DNA from: UBA5859 sp041940025
Lineage (GTDB): Bacteria > Pseudomonadota > Gammaproteobacteria > UBA5859
Assembly: GCA_041940025.1 (NCBI GenBank)
Contig: JBGTSY010000007.1
Coordinates: forward strand, 62,001-126,000
DNA length: 64,000 nt
Reading direction: 5' to 3'
The notes beneath the pieces were generated by a model that saw nothing but the letters and a program-made list of their open reading frames with translations, ran no database searches and was not told where the DNA came from. Positions 36,153 through 45,236 of the stretch are shown one piece after another (within the stretch, counting starts at the first letter, position 1; each line of letters starts with the position of its first letter). The position numbers and the translations under genes were made by a program.

Positions 36153-36531
36153 CGTCATACTCCCTTCATTGTGACACACATCACTTCCTGAGATATCCCA
36201 AGAGTTGGACATCAATTTGTCCACGAGCGAGTCAGATTGTGCCTGTGTGTTTGCCATACACACAGTACTAAATGACTGCATGTGGCTGTGAAACTTGAGG
36301 CATCAAGTTTCCAGGATACAATTTTAAAGAACAACACAACACTTAAAAAGCGACCGAAGAGCGCTCAATCAACACAAAAAATTGAATCGGTCACTGAGAT
36401 TAAAAAACGCCGCTAAAACCTCTGAACCAGGATTCGCCTAATCTGCCTAGGGTGTTGACTTCATGTTTTTATCAACAATCATGCAAGTTCTTAATGACGA
36501 TTGCGTTATTCGGCTCCGCGCCTGTGACCTT
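36153..36531. other. 379-bp stretch with two hairpins
   Basis: GAAACTTGA (36290-36298) and TCAAGTTTC (36303-36311) form a 9-bp stem with a 4-nt loop upstream of the DUF411 gene. The hairpin at 36521-36546, at the end of the stress-protein gene, is listed separately. A TGTGA-N6-TCACT element near 36170-36184 resembles a weak CRP site in the DUF411 promoter region. Confidence 0.4.
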
Positions 36532-36546
36532 TTACAAGGTCACAGG
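36521..36546 (-). terminator. Hairpin enclosing the stop codon of the stress-protein gene
   Basis: CCTGTGACCTT and AAGGTCACAGG form a perfect 11-bp stem; the 4-nt loop holds part of the TAA stop codon at 36532-36534. No U-tract follows on the minus strand. It could stabilise the operon's 3' end or act in termination, and is unusual in overlapping the coding end. Confidence 0.5.
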
Positions 36547-37512
36547 TGTGACAAATCCCTCTGGCTTGACTGCTAATACCGAACAGGTGACCTGTTCCAA
36601 AATGGACTCGGCAGTATTGCCGATGATCAATCCCGGTATACCAGTACGCGCCACTGTGCCCATGACAATGAGATCGATCTTGTTCTGTTTCACCATCAGC
36701 GGGATCTCCCGATCGGGCTCTCCCTTCAGCAAATGAATGTCGGGTTTTATGTATTCCGCAATTTGTTCGCCCACGGCCTCGTTGAGTTCATCAATAAGAT
36801 GTTGAAGTCCCTCCGAACAACGACTTCGAATGCCCGCTAAATACTCATCGACTTTCTCTTCTGGCATATGGGAAAAAGCGCCATAGCGTAAGAAGTCTTC
36901 TCCATAAAAACCCCACACGCTACCCACATGCATTTGCGACAGATCTGATACAGAAAAGAGTGCAGCGAATTCTAATAATCTTAGGTTCAGTTGATGTTGC
37001 TTCAGCCGCTCCTCTGCATCGGTAGTCTCATCGTTGACATCCACAGCAGCCAATACGTGACGAAATAGCTTGTCATTCCCCGCCTTTAGCATTAACACAG
37101 GACAGGGACATTTTCGCAGCAAATGCATGTCATCACTTCCGAACACTCGGGCGATCCAGTCTGGATCATCACTGCATTTAATCACCAAGTCATGCTGTGC
37201 CTGAAGCACACGTCTAATCACCTGAATAAAGGGCGTACCAACCAGAATATCGATTTTAATTTCACTCTCTACATCCAAACTATGGATCCATTTATCAATC
37301 GCAAGACGTTTATTGGTGACCACCGCACTGAGTGCATTCTCCTCCTCTTCTTTAGTACGAAATAGAAAACGCCAGGTACCCGGAGCCTTAATGGTGGATA
37401 CTATTGTGAGATCCGCCTGATGATGAGTAGCGAGATGCAGCGCCTGCACTAACGCAGTTTTCGATGTATGGTTCGGTTCGACCACACACAAGATGTTCTT
37501 GAATCGCTTCAT
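36532..37512 (-). CDS. Tandem universal stress protein (UspE-like)
   Basis: A 326-residue protein with two Usp domains. The first (about 1-150) starts MKRFKNILCVVEP; the second (about 165-320) has the adenine-nucleotide motif region DLIVMGTVARTGIPGLIIGNTAESIL, close to the G-2x-G-9x-G(S/T) pattern. Tandem Usp proteins help survival under nutrient and oxidative stress. The start ATG overlaps the LOG gene stop by ATGA, showing translational coupling; the alternative start at 37533 is inside that gene. It ends an operon with the MBL nuclease and LOG genes, and its end lies in a hairpin. Confidence 0.9.
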   Translation of the reverse strand: MKRFKNILCVVEPNHTSKTALVQALHLATHHQADLTIVSTIKAPGTWRFLFRTKEEEENALSAVVTNKRLAIDKWIHSLDVESEIKIDILVGTPFIQVIRRVLQAQHDLVIKCSDDPDWIARVFGSDDMHLLRKCPCPVLMLKAGNDKLFRHVLAAVDVNDETTDAEERLKQHQLNLRLLEFAALFSVSDLSQMHVGSVWGFYGEDFLRYGAFSHMPEEKVDEYLAGIRSRCSEGLQHLIDELNEAVGEQIAEYIKPDIHLLKGEPDREIPLMVKQNKIDLIVMGTVARTGIPGLIIGNTAESILEQVTCSVLAVKPEGFVTPVTL

Positions 37513-38393
37513 TGTGACTTCTCCTCTCCCCAAAAACCCAGTAAATATTCAAAAGCTTCATTGGCGTCTTCCACCAGTTTAAAGAGCTTCAGATCTTCTG
37601 CGGTAATCGCTCCTTGCGCCACCAGATAAGGAAAATTGATAAGATTCTGCCAATAGTCTCGACCCACCAATACCACTGGAACCGGTTTGATCTTTTTGGT
37701 CTGGATAAGGGTAAGGGTCTCAAATACTTCATCCAGAGTGCCGAATCCACCGGGAAATGCTACCAACCCCTTTGCCCGCTTCAAGAAGTGCATTTTCCGG
37801 ATAGCAAAGTAGTGGAACTGAAAACAGAGTTCAGGAGTAATGTAGGGATTCGGCAACTGCTCAAAAGGCAATACGATGTTTAAACCAATACTTTTACCTC
37901 CCACGTCCGCAGCACCACGGTTGGCAGCTTCCATCACGCCCGGTCCACCACCCGTCACCACCACAAAGCGCTTACCCTCATCTTGCAGCGATAGTTGGGT
38001 AATTTTTCGGGCAAGTAATCTGGCCTCAACATAATAGCGGCTATTTTTGCGAATATTGTCCGCAATAGCCTGTGGCCCGGTACAATCATTTCCCGCTATA
38101 GGTAAAGACTCTTCTGGCTCCTTTGTATTTATGTAATCTAACTCGTCGGGGGCCGGAAAGCGCGCGCCTCCGAAGATCACCACCGTAGATTCAATCTGAT
38201 TCTCCTGCTGAATTAAATCTGGCTTCAACCACTCCAATTGCAAACGCACGGCTCGAAGTTCATCGCGCAACAAAAATGGTTCATCAGCATAAGCCAACCG
38301 GTATGAGGGATTGTCAATGCGGCTCTTACGAGCGAATTCAACATCCTCCGAGGCGGTGGGAAATATGGGTTCTTCGTTATCCACTTCGTCCAT
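37509..38393 (-). CDS. LOG-family protein (TIGR00730-like)
   Basis: A 294-residue protein with the nucleotide-binding Rossmann-like fold of the LOG family. The motifs GGGPGVMEAANRGA and PGGFGTLDEVFETLTLIQ are complete. Some members hydrolyse nucleotide 5'-monophosphates to free bases and ribose 5-phosphate (cytokinin activation in plants, PpnN in E. coli). The N-terminal 100 residues are an extension beyond the core. GGGAG precedes the ATG, and it lies 13 bp after the MBL gene and overlaps the stress-protein gene by 4 nt. Its task in this operon is inferred to be nucleotide turnover under stress. Confidence 0.9.
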   Translation of the reverse strand: MDEVDNEEPIFPTASEDVEFARKSRIDNPSYRLAYADEPFLLRDELRAVRLQLEWLKPDLIQQENQIESTVVIFGGARFPAPDELDYINTKEPEESLPIAGNDCTGPQAIADNIRKNSRYYVEARLLARKITQLSLQDEGKRFVVVTGGGPGVMEAANRGAADVGGKSIGLNIVLPFEQLPNPYITPELCFQFHYFAIRKMHFLKRAKGLVAFPGGFGTLDEVFETLTLIQTKKIKPVPVVLVGRDYWQNLINFPYLVAQGAITAEDLKLFKLVEDANEAFEYLLGFWGEEKSQ

Positions 38394-38406
38394 TGATAAC
38401 TCCCTT

Positions 38407-39825
38407 TTAAATTTGTATCTCTTCGCCCAATTGCGGAATGTGGGCAGACCACCCGTGTGCCTTCACCGCACTCTGTAGCGTAATCTTAGCTTCCTCTTCT
38501 CCATGCACTAAATAAAGCCGCGGTTTGCCGCCTTGAAAATGCGACAACCAGTCGATGAGTTGGGACTGACTGGCATGGGCTGAAAACCCGCCTAACGTAT
38601 GGATCTTCGCTCTTACCACTATCTCTTCTCCAGCAATCTTTATTTTTTTTACACCATCCACTAACGCACGACCGGGAGTGCCCGTTGCCTGGTAACCGAC
38701 AAAAATCACATGAGATTGTTGTCGCCAAAGATTATGTTTCAAATGATGCCTGATGCGCCCACCATTACACATACCACTACCGGCAATAATAATGGCACCA
38801 CTCTCCACTCGATTTAAAGCCATCGACTCCTCAGTAGACTGCGAATAACGCAAGGTAGGCAAAAAAGTGTGCAGACTCTTTTGCCGCGACAGATGAGATT
38901 TGGACTGTGACTCAATGGCATTGTGATCTTCCTCATTATAGACTTCTTGATACTGATGATAGATTTCGGTCACCGCAATGGCCATAGGACTATCCAGATA
39001 GATAGCCTGATGATGTAACTTGCGCTTTTGATACAACTCTCCAAGACGAAAAATGATCTCCTGAGTACGGCCTACCGCAAAGGCCGGGATCAATATGTTG
39101 CCGCGATTTTGTGACGCGTCTTCCAACACCTCTTCAAATTCTTGCAATGTTGCTTCCATTGAGCGGTGCTCTCTATCACCATACGTAGATTCCAGCAGCA
39201 CCACATCTGCTTCTTCCACCACTGCAGGATCACGCAATAGGGCCGCTTGCGAATTACCCAGATCACCTGAAAATACTAGTTTTTTCTCTTCGCCATTCTC
39301 CTGAATATAGATTTCCACAATGGCCGAGCCCAAAATATGTCCCGCATCCAAAAAGCGAACGTCCACTCCCTCCACGAGGTTGGTTCGTTGATGGTAATAC
39401 ACTCCCTGACAATAGCTTAAGGTCTCTTCCACATCTTGTAGCCGGTATAATGGCTCGATCTCATCCTTGCCCGATCGGCGTCGATGTTTGTTCTCCCACT
39501 CTGCATCACGCTCCTGTAAGGAGGCTGCGTCCTTCAGCAGTACCTCTACCAGATCGCAAGTGGGTCGTGTCATGAATATAGGCCCTCGATAACCGGCGGT
39601 TACTAACAACGGCAGTCGTCCAGAGTGGTCCAAATGCGCGTGAGAAAGCACTACCGCATCGATCTGATTCACTTCGAATGGCAAGGGTTTAAAGTTTGCG
39701 TCCTCTTCCTCCCGACGCCCTTGAAAGAGCCCGCATTCAAGTAAGATCTGATACCCCGCCGTCTGCAACAAATACATGGAGCCAGTGACGCCTTCTATGG
39801 CTCCGTAAAAAGTCAGTTTCGCCAT
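38407..39825 (-). CDS. MBL-fold RNA-processing nuclease (beta-CASP, Ysh1/CPSF73-like)
   Basis: A 472-residue metallo-beta-lactamase-fold hydrolase with a beta-CASP insert and C-terminal RMMBL (RNA-specificity) domain. The metal motif SHAHLDHSG has H62, H64, D66 and H67; later metal ligands lie in DAGHILGSA and GDLGNS. The beta-CASP part has IPAFAVGRTQEII and GSGMCNGGRIRHHL, and the C-terminal part VHGEEEA. Such proteins cleave RNA as endo- or exonucleases in the cytoplasm. AGGAG lies close to the ATG. The gene starts 20 bp after a 54-aa frame and is first of the large genes of an operon with LOG and Usp, suggesting stress-linked RNA and nucleotide turnover. Confidence 0.92.
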   Translation of the reverse strand: MAKLTFYGAIEGVTGSMYLLQTAGYQILLECGLFQGRREEEDANFKPLPFEVNQIDAVVLSHAHLDHSGRLPLLVTAGYRGPIFMTRPTCDLVEVLLKDAASLQERDAEWENKHRRRSGKDEIEPLYRLQDVEETLSYCQGVYYHQRTNLVEGVDVRFLDAGHILGSAIVEIYIQENGEEKKLVFSGDLGNSQAALLRDPAVVEEADVVLLESTYGDREHRSMEATLQEFEEVLEDASQNRGNILIPAFAVGRTQEIIFRLGELYQKRKLHHQAIYLDSPMAIAVTEIYHQYQEVYNEEDHNAIESQSKSHLSRQKSLHTFLPTLRYSQSTEESMALNRVESGAIIIAGSGMCNGGRIRHHLKHNLWRQQSHVIFVGYQATGTPGRALVDGVKKIKIAGEEIVVRAKIHTLGGFSAHASQSQLIDWLSHFQGGKPRLYLVHGEEEAKITLQSAVKAHGWSAHIPQLGEEIQI

Positions 39826-39845
39826 TCCCTCTCCTGTTTTCCTAA

Positions 39846-40010
39846 TTAATTTGCCATACTATTTGCAACGGGCTCAGTCAGCGCGGACTCCTCACGCACG
39901 TTATTAGAGCTGTCTAATTCTCTTTGAAGTGCGATTAATCGTGACAACGCTTTATACCATTGCTTGACTATGCCCATTACCTCCGCCAGGCAGTCTAGGG
40001 CCTCCGTCAT
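39846..40010 (-). CDS. Small hypothetical ORF (54 aa) ahead of the MBL nuclease
   Basis: This frame of 54 residues, too short for routine ORF limits, runs MTEALDCLAEVMGIVKQWYK and on through a helical, leucine/arginine-rich part, ending EPVANSMAN. It stops 20 bp before the nuclease gene on the same strand, so it may be the first operon gene. The ribosome binding site is weak; an internal ATG at codon 12 has GGAGG only 2 nt ahead. No family was recognised. Confidence 0.45.
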   Translation of the reverse strand: MTEALDCLAEVMGIVKQWYKALSRLIALQRELDSSNNVREESALTEPVANSMAN

Positions 40011-41115
40011 TTGTGACACAGATATATGAGCACCCTTCGATATGTGATAAATTTCCCCGGCAGCGACCTGAAAAGGTTTATGCGCTTTCCTTTGGCGAGA
40101 AAACTGACGAACTAAATCAGTTTGCAGTCTTTCTCAGAAATTGCACTTATTATCCGAATCCGCGAAATACTATTTTTACTATCTTTCTATTTGCAGGCTT
40201 CACGTGACATCTACCATTTTGGTGAAACTTATCCAACTATATAAAATATCACAGCGTGATCCGCACCTGTGATCTCTAACATGTGACCTCTACATCACTG
40301 GTGATATGTACCCAAAAAACCAGTGGGTGTTCCATCTTGCCTTGTCCTTAAATACCTCTCTATCAACATTAATCAGGGGTGAGAAACAACGCTTTCGAAA
40401 ACAAAATCCTTCAATCGATAGGAGCTTCTCATAAAACCGAAGATAATTCCAAAGTATCTAAATAGCTGAGTCTGGCTCGTTAACCAAAAACTTATCAACT
40501 TATCTTTCGAAACGGCCCATCTGAGACACACCGTCACATCACGGCACTTACCTTTGGCCTCAGTGGAATATTCTGTACTTATACCCAGCAAGTTTAAAGG
40601 CAATGCACAGATTGCTCGTGCCTTTACTTCACCGATAATCTGCCCATGGAACACCCGATGGACACCGTTCAATCGGTAAACCATCAAGTACATACAGCGG
40701 ATTATTTAGATTGATTTATGCCCTGACTCCATGCCTTGGCAACGCCACGGCTACTTCCCAAACGAGATCTCAGGCAGAACGTAGATTGATTGAGATTGAC
40801 GCGGTATAAATTAGCACGCCACAACTTAGCATTGCCATAATGATAATTACGATACTCCTGTGCTGACATATTATCGACAATATCACGCAACTAATTTTGA
40901 CCAGGCTACTGTGTCAGAGGCATGCTGACAAAAAGCGAACATCGCGATGTAATTCTTAAGGAACGCGTCTTTAGTGTTGTTTTGCACAGGTCTCGAATTT
41001 ACGTCGAGGAACCCTTTAGCGTAGTTGGGGGAACACGGCATTGTGGTAAACTCATTGCAACAAAACAAATGGGCTTTCTCGTCCTGAATTACCCCATAAG
41101 GCGACGGTCGTGATA
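40011..41115. other. 1.1-kb gene-poor stretch
   Basis: Several frames of 60-106 codons run here on both strands, but they overlap, have poor codon use and no ribosome sites, and none matches a family I know. The DNA probably holds degraded sequence at the edge of the AT-rich operon. No transposase, inverted terminal repeat or integrase was seen. Confidence 0.5.
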
Positions 41116-42402
41116 TTAGGCGATTTCCCGTTTTTCTTGATCTGCCATAGGCACGGACAGATCAGAGGGTTCGATGTGTTCAAGACAGAGTTTATAGATG
41201 ATTTCAGCAGCTTTTTGATAACCTCCACAACGTAACAACTCCTGTTGATAAACCTTTGCGTTACGTTGATAGTCAGGACTGTCTAATATAGCCTGAACAT
41301 TTGCACGGATCTTAGAAGCCGTGATGCTTTCCCCTAGTTTAAAATATTTTGCCACCCCCATCTTTGCAAACCGCCGACCGTTGAATTCCTGTTCAAACTG
41401 TTGAGGACACACTAGGAGTGGCACCCCATTGGCCAATCCTTCGTTAAAACTATTCATACCTCCATGAGTAATAAATAGATCTGTATGCTTCAAAACATAG
41501 ATTTGTGGCACATGATTGTAGAGATGAATGTGTTTGGGTACATTTCTAAATTGACTCACCTTCAGCTGCTTGCCAATAGAAATCACCACCTCAACAGACG
41601 AATCCCTGAAAGCATCGATACATGTCTGATAGAATTCTGGTCTTTGATTGTGTAAGGATCCAAGAGAAATATAAATCAGCGGTTTAGACTCAATTTGCTC
41701 AAATTGACGAAACTCACTGTGTACGACATCCCGAGTGTCGAAAATGGAAGCACCCACATACTCAAATTCACCGGATAGCCTATTGCTAAATGGCTGGTAT
41801 CTTTCGGTATTAAATACAATATTGGTCTCACCAACGCTCGCAAAAAAGTCAAACACGTGGTAAAAAATGTTTCGATAGGGCGCACCTATTCGCTGCAAGA
41901 TGGCTTTTAATCTACCCGCTGCGCTGGGAATCAGCGTAAAAGAATAGCGCACTAAAATACCAAGTATCATTTTACTGATATGCCAATCGCTTATAATGAG
42001 CCATGGGGAACTCACTATGGTGGTCACAATGTTGATACCGGGTACTTGCAACGACTCTGACAGGTACTTTCCCCATGGGCAACACGCATCATAGACAATG
42101 GCCTTGATATTGTCTTCTTTTAGCTCTACAAGCAAATCGTCAATACACGCCTCGGTCATACTTAATTCTTCCAAAGCCATGGAAATGATATCTGTGCCCG
42201 TTTCCGCATTGTGATGATAATGAAACCACTTTTCGTAGTTTCTAAACTCCGCGCCCAAAGATTCAAATTTCACACGACTGTCTTCACCGGCGTAATAGAT
42301 CACGTGAATTCCTAATCTCACTAATTCAGAGACGATACCTATCGTGGGATTTATGTGTCCGCTTGCACCAGGTAAATTAAAAAAAACGATTTTGACACGC
42401 AT
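41116..42402 (-). CDS. UGT/MGT-type glycosyltransferase (GT1 family)
   Basis: A 428-residue GT-B-fold glycosyltransferase of the GT1 (UDP-glucuronosyl/macrolide) family. The N-terminal acceptor part begins FFNLPGASGHINPTIGIVSEL with the catalytic histidine of GHINP. The C-terminal donor part has ISLGSLHNQ and the nucleotide-sugar motif THGGMNSFNEGLANGVPLLVCPQQFEQ. Members attach sugars to small lipophilic molecules, antibiotics or lipids. TTGGAG precedes the ATG. It is last in the four-gene operon after the sulfotransferase (61-bp gap). Its DNA is visibly AT-richer than flanking housekeeping genes, suggesting transfer. Confidence 0.9.
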   Translation of the reverse strand: MRVKIVFFNLPGASGHINPTIGIVSELVRLGIHVIYYAGEDSRVKFESLGAEFRNYEKWFHYHHNAETGTDIISMALEELSMTEACIDDLLVELKEDNIKAIVYDACCPWGKYLSESLQVPGINIVTTIVSSPWLIISDWHISKMILGILVRYSFTLIPSAAGRLKAILQRIGAPYRNIFYHVFDFFASVGETNIVFNTERYQPFSNRLSGEFEYVGASIFDTRDVVHSEFRQFEQIESKPLIYISLGSLHNQRPEFYQTCIDAFRDSSVEVVISIGKQLKVSQFRNVPKHIHLYNHVPQIYVLKHTDLFITHGGMNSFNEGLANGVPLLVCPQQFEQEFNGRRFAKMGVAKYFKLGESITASKIRANVQAILDSPDYQRNAKVYQQELLRCGGYQKAAEIIYKLCLEHIEPSDLSVPMADQEKREIA

Positions 42403-42463
42403 CTACATTCTCCAAATCCATTTGCTGGAACAATCTATCTATAACTAACAAGTTGTAACGATA

Positions 42464-43510
42464 TTAACCACTGCGCCTGAATGGCAGATCTTCATGATGA
42501 GAATCAATTCTTTTAGCAGCCGCCTGATAAAAGGGCGCTAAATTCTGTTGTAGTTTGTTTCCATATTCTTGTACCAGAGAATCTATTTCATTCTTTCTGG
42601 GTTGAGGACGGATACATTGTGGGTTTTGTGTTAATGGCAAACCTAAAAAGTTCTGTAGCGCAAGCAAATATTTTTCGGGATCTTCATTGAACCTGTGATA
42701 GGTCAGTTCAAAGTAGCTGTCTTCTGGTAATTCATTTAGTTCTAAAAAATAGTTTTTAATTTGCAACTCAACACTATCTGCCACGTAGGGCACGATGATT
42801 TGTTTTGCCCGCTCCTCGCCTAATAGGGATTTTATTCCTCGAGCAATTTTCCATATTCCATAGCTAAGGCGCATGAGTAGTGGCTGTGCGACAGGCATCT
42901 TAAACCTGTCTATTAGCAAGGTTAAAAAAGGTTGCCGACCTGTCAGATAGGTCAAAATTGCATTAACCATACTATTGAGAATGGCAGTGGGCTCCCTAGA
43001 GATATAAATAAATTTTGCGCCTGGAAAACGTTTTAGAATCTGCTGCGCATTGTCCGTATCAAATGGATTTTTTAATAGAATTGCTTCAGCATTCGGATGA
43101 AGATAGTGCAGTTTCTGACAGATAAGTTTGAAGTAGTCTGCGTTCTCTTCAGTAATCGACATGGCATAGCTATGATTTCGCAACAACCAGCCATACTCTT
43201 CTACCATGCTGTCTTCAACCCAGACCTTGTCAATTTTTCGATCGGTGATACCTGCCGAACGAAAGTATTGATTGAGCACGACGCGGTCATGTGATTCATT
43301 ATCATTAAATGTATTTTTTATTAATCGATCAAAATAAAAAATGTGGTACAGATCCAGATTCGCAACCGGAAAACATTGTGCGACCGAATCATAAAGAAAA
43401 GTTGTCCCAGAACGATGGAGCCCCATAATAAATATGGGCTTAATTTGAATGCCTTCCAGCTTGCTTAAGTATTCTTTATCTTCATCTACACGTGGAAACT
43501 TCGGATCCAT
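42464..43510 (-). CDS. PAPS-dependent sulfotransferase
   Basis: A 348-residue cytoplasmic sulfotransferase that moves a sulfuryl group from PAPS to an alcohol or amine. The 5'-phosphosulfate loop is GLHRSGTTFL (30-39), and the 3'-phosphate site lies in FIYISREPTAILNSM (about 167-182). The Sulfotransfer_3-like LTYHRFNEDPEKYLLALQNFLGLPL end is also typical. GAGGT lies 7 nt before the ATG. It lies between the hydrolase (56-bp gap) and glycosyltransferase genes of the same operon; together they suggest a sulfated glycosylated product. The acceptor is unknown. Confidence 0.88.
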   Translation of the reverse strand: MDPKFPRVDEDKEYLSKLEGIQIKPIFIMGLHRSGTTFLYDSVAQCFPVANLDLYHIFYFDRLIKNTFNDNESHDRVVLNQYFRSAGITDRKIDKVWVEDSMVEEYGWLLRNHSYAMSITEENADYFKLICQKLHYLHPNAEAILLKNPFDTDNAQQILKRFPGAKFIYISREPTAILNSMVNAILTYLTGRQPFLTLLIDRFKMPVAQPLLMRLSYGIWKIARGIKSLLGEERAKQIIVPYVADSVELQIKNYFLELNELPEDSYFELTYHRFNEDPEKYLLALQNFLGLPLTQNPQCIRPQPRKNEIDSLVQEYGNKLQQNLAPFYQAAAKRIDSHHEDLPFRRSG

Positions 43511-43566
43511 GATTCTTACCTCGTCGGTATTTTTTGACCAATTACCAAATAGAAAGACAGTGGGTG

Positions 43567-44436
43567 CTAGGCAATTTTTTTCTCGATTGAATTCTGCTGT
43601 CGATAGAGTTTGGAGTATTTCATGACAAATTTACTGACTTCTTCATTGGCAGTTTTCACTCGAAATAAGCCTCGATGCAGTCCGGGAAACGGCTTTTGTG
43701 AGGGACCGCTGTTAAACATCGCTCGAAGCTTCGCTCTGCCCTTGCGGGAAAATATATCGAATCGAAAGTATTTGGTTTCCACAGGCACGGTAAAGTCTTG
43801 ATTGGGTTTGCCTGGCTGAAAACTTTCAAATATTTGCTTCAGTTCTGAGGTTTCATACCATGCCATGGAGCTTTCGATATTTTGCGGGACTTTATCGTGG
43901 CCAGAATGCCTGGTGATCTTTCTTAATGATTCTTCACTTTCAAGTATCTTATGAGCATATCTAAAAAATAATGTATCGTATCCAGTAAAGTATGGGCTAA
44001 TCAGCAACGCGCCAGCGACCGGAAGTGCCGTGTGCTGTTTTGACGCCATCAACAAACTTGCGCCAAGAGACATCGCCCCACCACTGAGTCCAATCATGAT
44101 GCTGGAGTGCTCTTGATGCAAACAAAGGTGTGTCAAATCTGATAACACAGACTCAATATCCAACAAGCCACACTCGCCCTGGCTTTGAAAATGTGCTTCA
44201 TACACTGCACTGCAACCGCAATCTTTAACAAGTGTGCGAACAAGATCTTCTCCATACTCACCTCGAACCGGATCAAATACGCCAGGCACTAAGAATACAG
44301 GAGAGCGAGCCTCTTCCCGTTGAGGATCCGGCAAGGTATGTTTGATCAGATAGAGTCCCTCTAGTGTACGGTCAGCCCACTGATTGAGGTAGCAAGAATG
44401 AATACCGGAGATGTTCCTTTGATGAATATAGTCCAT
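43567..44436 (-). CDS. Alpha/beta hydrolase of the peptide/sulfotransferase operon
   Basis: A 289-residue alpha/beta-hydrolase-fold protein. The early block VFLVPGVFDPVRG is an oxyanion/first-strand region; the nucleophile elbow is IGLSGGAMSLG, with serine in GLSGG. The catalytic histidine is probably near FPGLHRGLFR. It could be an esterase, acyltransferase or peptide-processing enzyme. It starts 6 nt after the cysteine-rich small ORF and is followed by the sulfotransferase gene. The ribosome binding site is weak and lies in the end of the small ORF, suggesting coupling. Confidence 0.72.
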   Translation of the reverse strand: MDYIHQRNISGIHSCYLNQWADRTLEGLYLIKHTLPDPQREEARSPVFLVPGVFDPVRGEYGEDLVRTLVKDCGCSAVYEAHFQSQGECGLLDIESVLSDLTHLCLHQEHSSIMIGLSGGAMSLGASLLMASKQHTALPVAGALLISPYFTGYDTLFFRYAHKILESEESLRKITRHSGHDKVPQNIESSMAWYETSELKQIFESFQPGKPNQDFTVPVETKYFRFDIFSRKGRAKLRAMFNSGPSQKPFPGLHRGLFRVKTANEEVSKFVMKYSKLYRQQNSIEKKIA

Positions 44437-44442
44437 ATACTT

Positions 44443-44628
44443 TTACTCACATTTACGATTGCAGCTATCACCAATTTGAAAGTGTTGTTTATAACCAAAA
44501 CAACAACACTGCCACCAGTCAACCTTATCCTTGTTGAGCGGTCTGTTTCTCTCTAAAACACCTTTAGTTAGGCACACTTTAATCGACGATTGAAGTTGAT
44601 AAGGATCAGTTAAATCAACTCTTCCCAT
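44443..44628 (-). CDS. Cysteine-rich small ORF (61 aa), possible peptide precursor
   Basis: A 61-residue frame with cysteines at 19, 41, 42, 43, 56 and 60. The C-terminal part WWQCCCFGYKQHF...CNRKCE looks like the core of a disulfide-rich or modified peptide, and the N-terminal polar part could be a leader. It ends 6 nt before the hydrolase ATG, so it belongs to that operon if expressed. No known precursor family was recognised, there is no double-glycine cleavage site, and the start has a weak ribosome site. The alternative is a chance frame in a leader region. Peptide-precursor status is inference. Confidence 0.4.
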   Translation of the reverse strand: MGRVDLTDPYQLQSSIKVCLTKGVLERNRPLNKDKVDWWQCCCFGYKQHFQIGDSCNRKCE

Positions 44629-45236
44629 TCTTCAATGCATGCCAACATTGAGATCCATATATTCGCGTTTAGACATTTCTATAAAACGTTTTTTTAGAAT
44701 CAACTACGTTGAAATCTAGCATATATGAATTTACTTAATACACAATTAAATGTCATCTAAGGAAGCGATTCTATCGTTAAGTATGTAGACACTTTGTTTT
44801 TACTATTGTCACACAAGTAAAGTTTGACAACACTATCTTAGGTTATACTTTCGCTCCATATTGTTGTTCCAACCAAGCAATAACATACAGAAACAAGGCT
44901 TGTGCTTAACATGTCTCATTCTGTCTTGCCTTTTGTATTTCTAATGTATGTCGCAAAATATGCCACTCACATAATATGATTCAACTGAAGCCTGGGGAGC
45001 CATTCATATCTTTTGGTTGATACAGCTATTATCGATTAATTCCTATCTAAATCGAGTGAGCCGACTATTGAGGCATCACACAATAAAGACTAAAATGAAG
45101 CATCAAATAAAAATCTAAAATAGTATTCGGTGCGTTGCTTTCAAGTGACTCATCAAATATTAATCAACAGCCGTTGTCACTGATATCTATTGTCAATCTT
45201 GCCCTCCATCTACAACTGGTATGGAGGGGGCACAGG
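44629..45236. other. 608-bp AT-rich divergent region
   Basis: This region lies between the cysteine-rich ORF (minus) and the exported-protein gene (plus). It is strongly AT-rich with short direct repeats, for example GAGGCATCA and GAAGCATCA near 45070-45105. TTGACA (44824) with TATACT (44844) has a spacer of only 14 bp, too short for a clear promoter. Both genes' promoters should be here. Confidence 0.4.

Noticed and set aside
40373..40693. 106-codon minus-strand frame in the 1.1-kb gap
   Set aside because: No ribosome site, no recognisable motif and overlapping competing frames; treated as decayed DNA.
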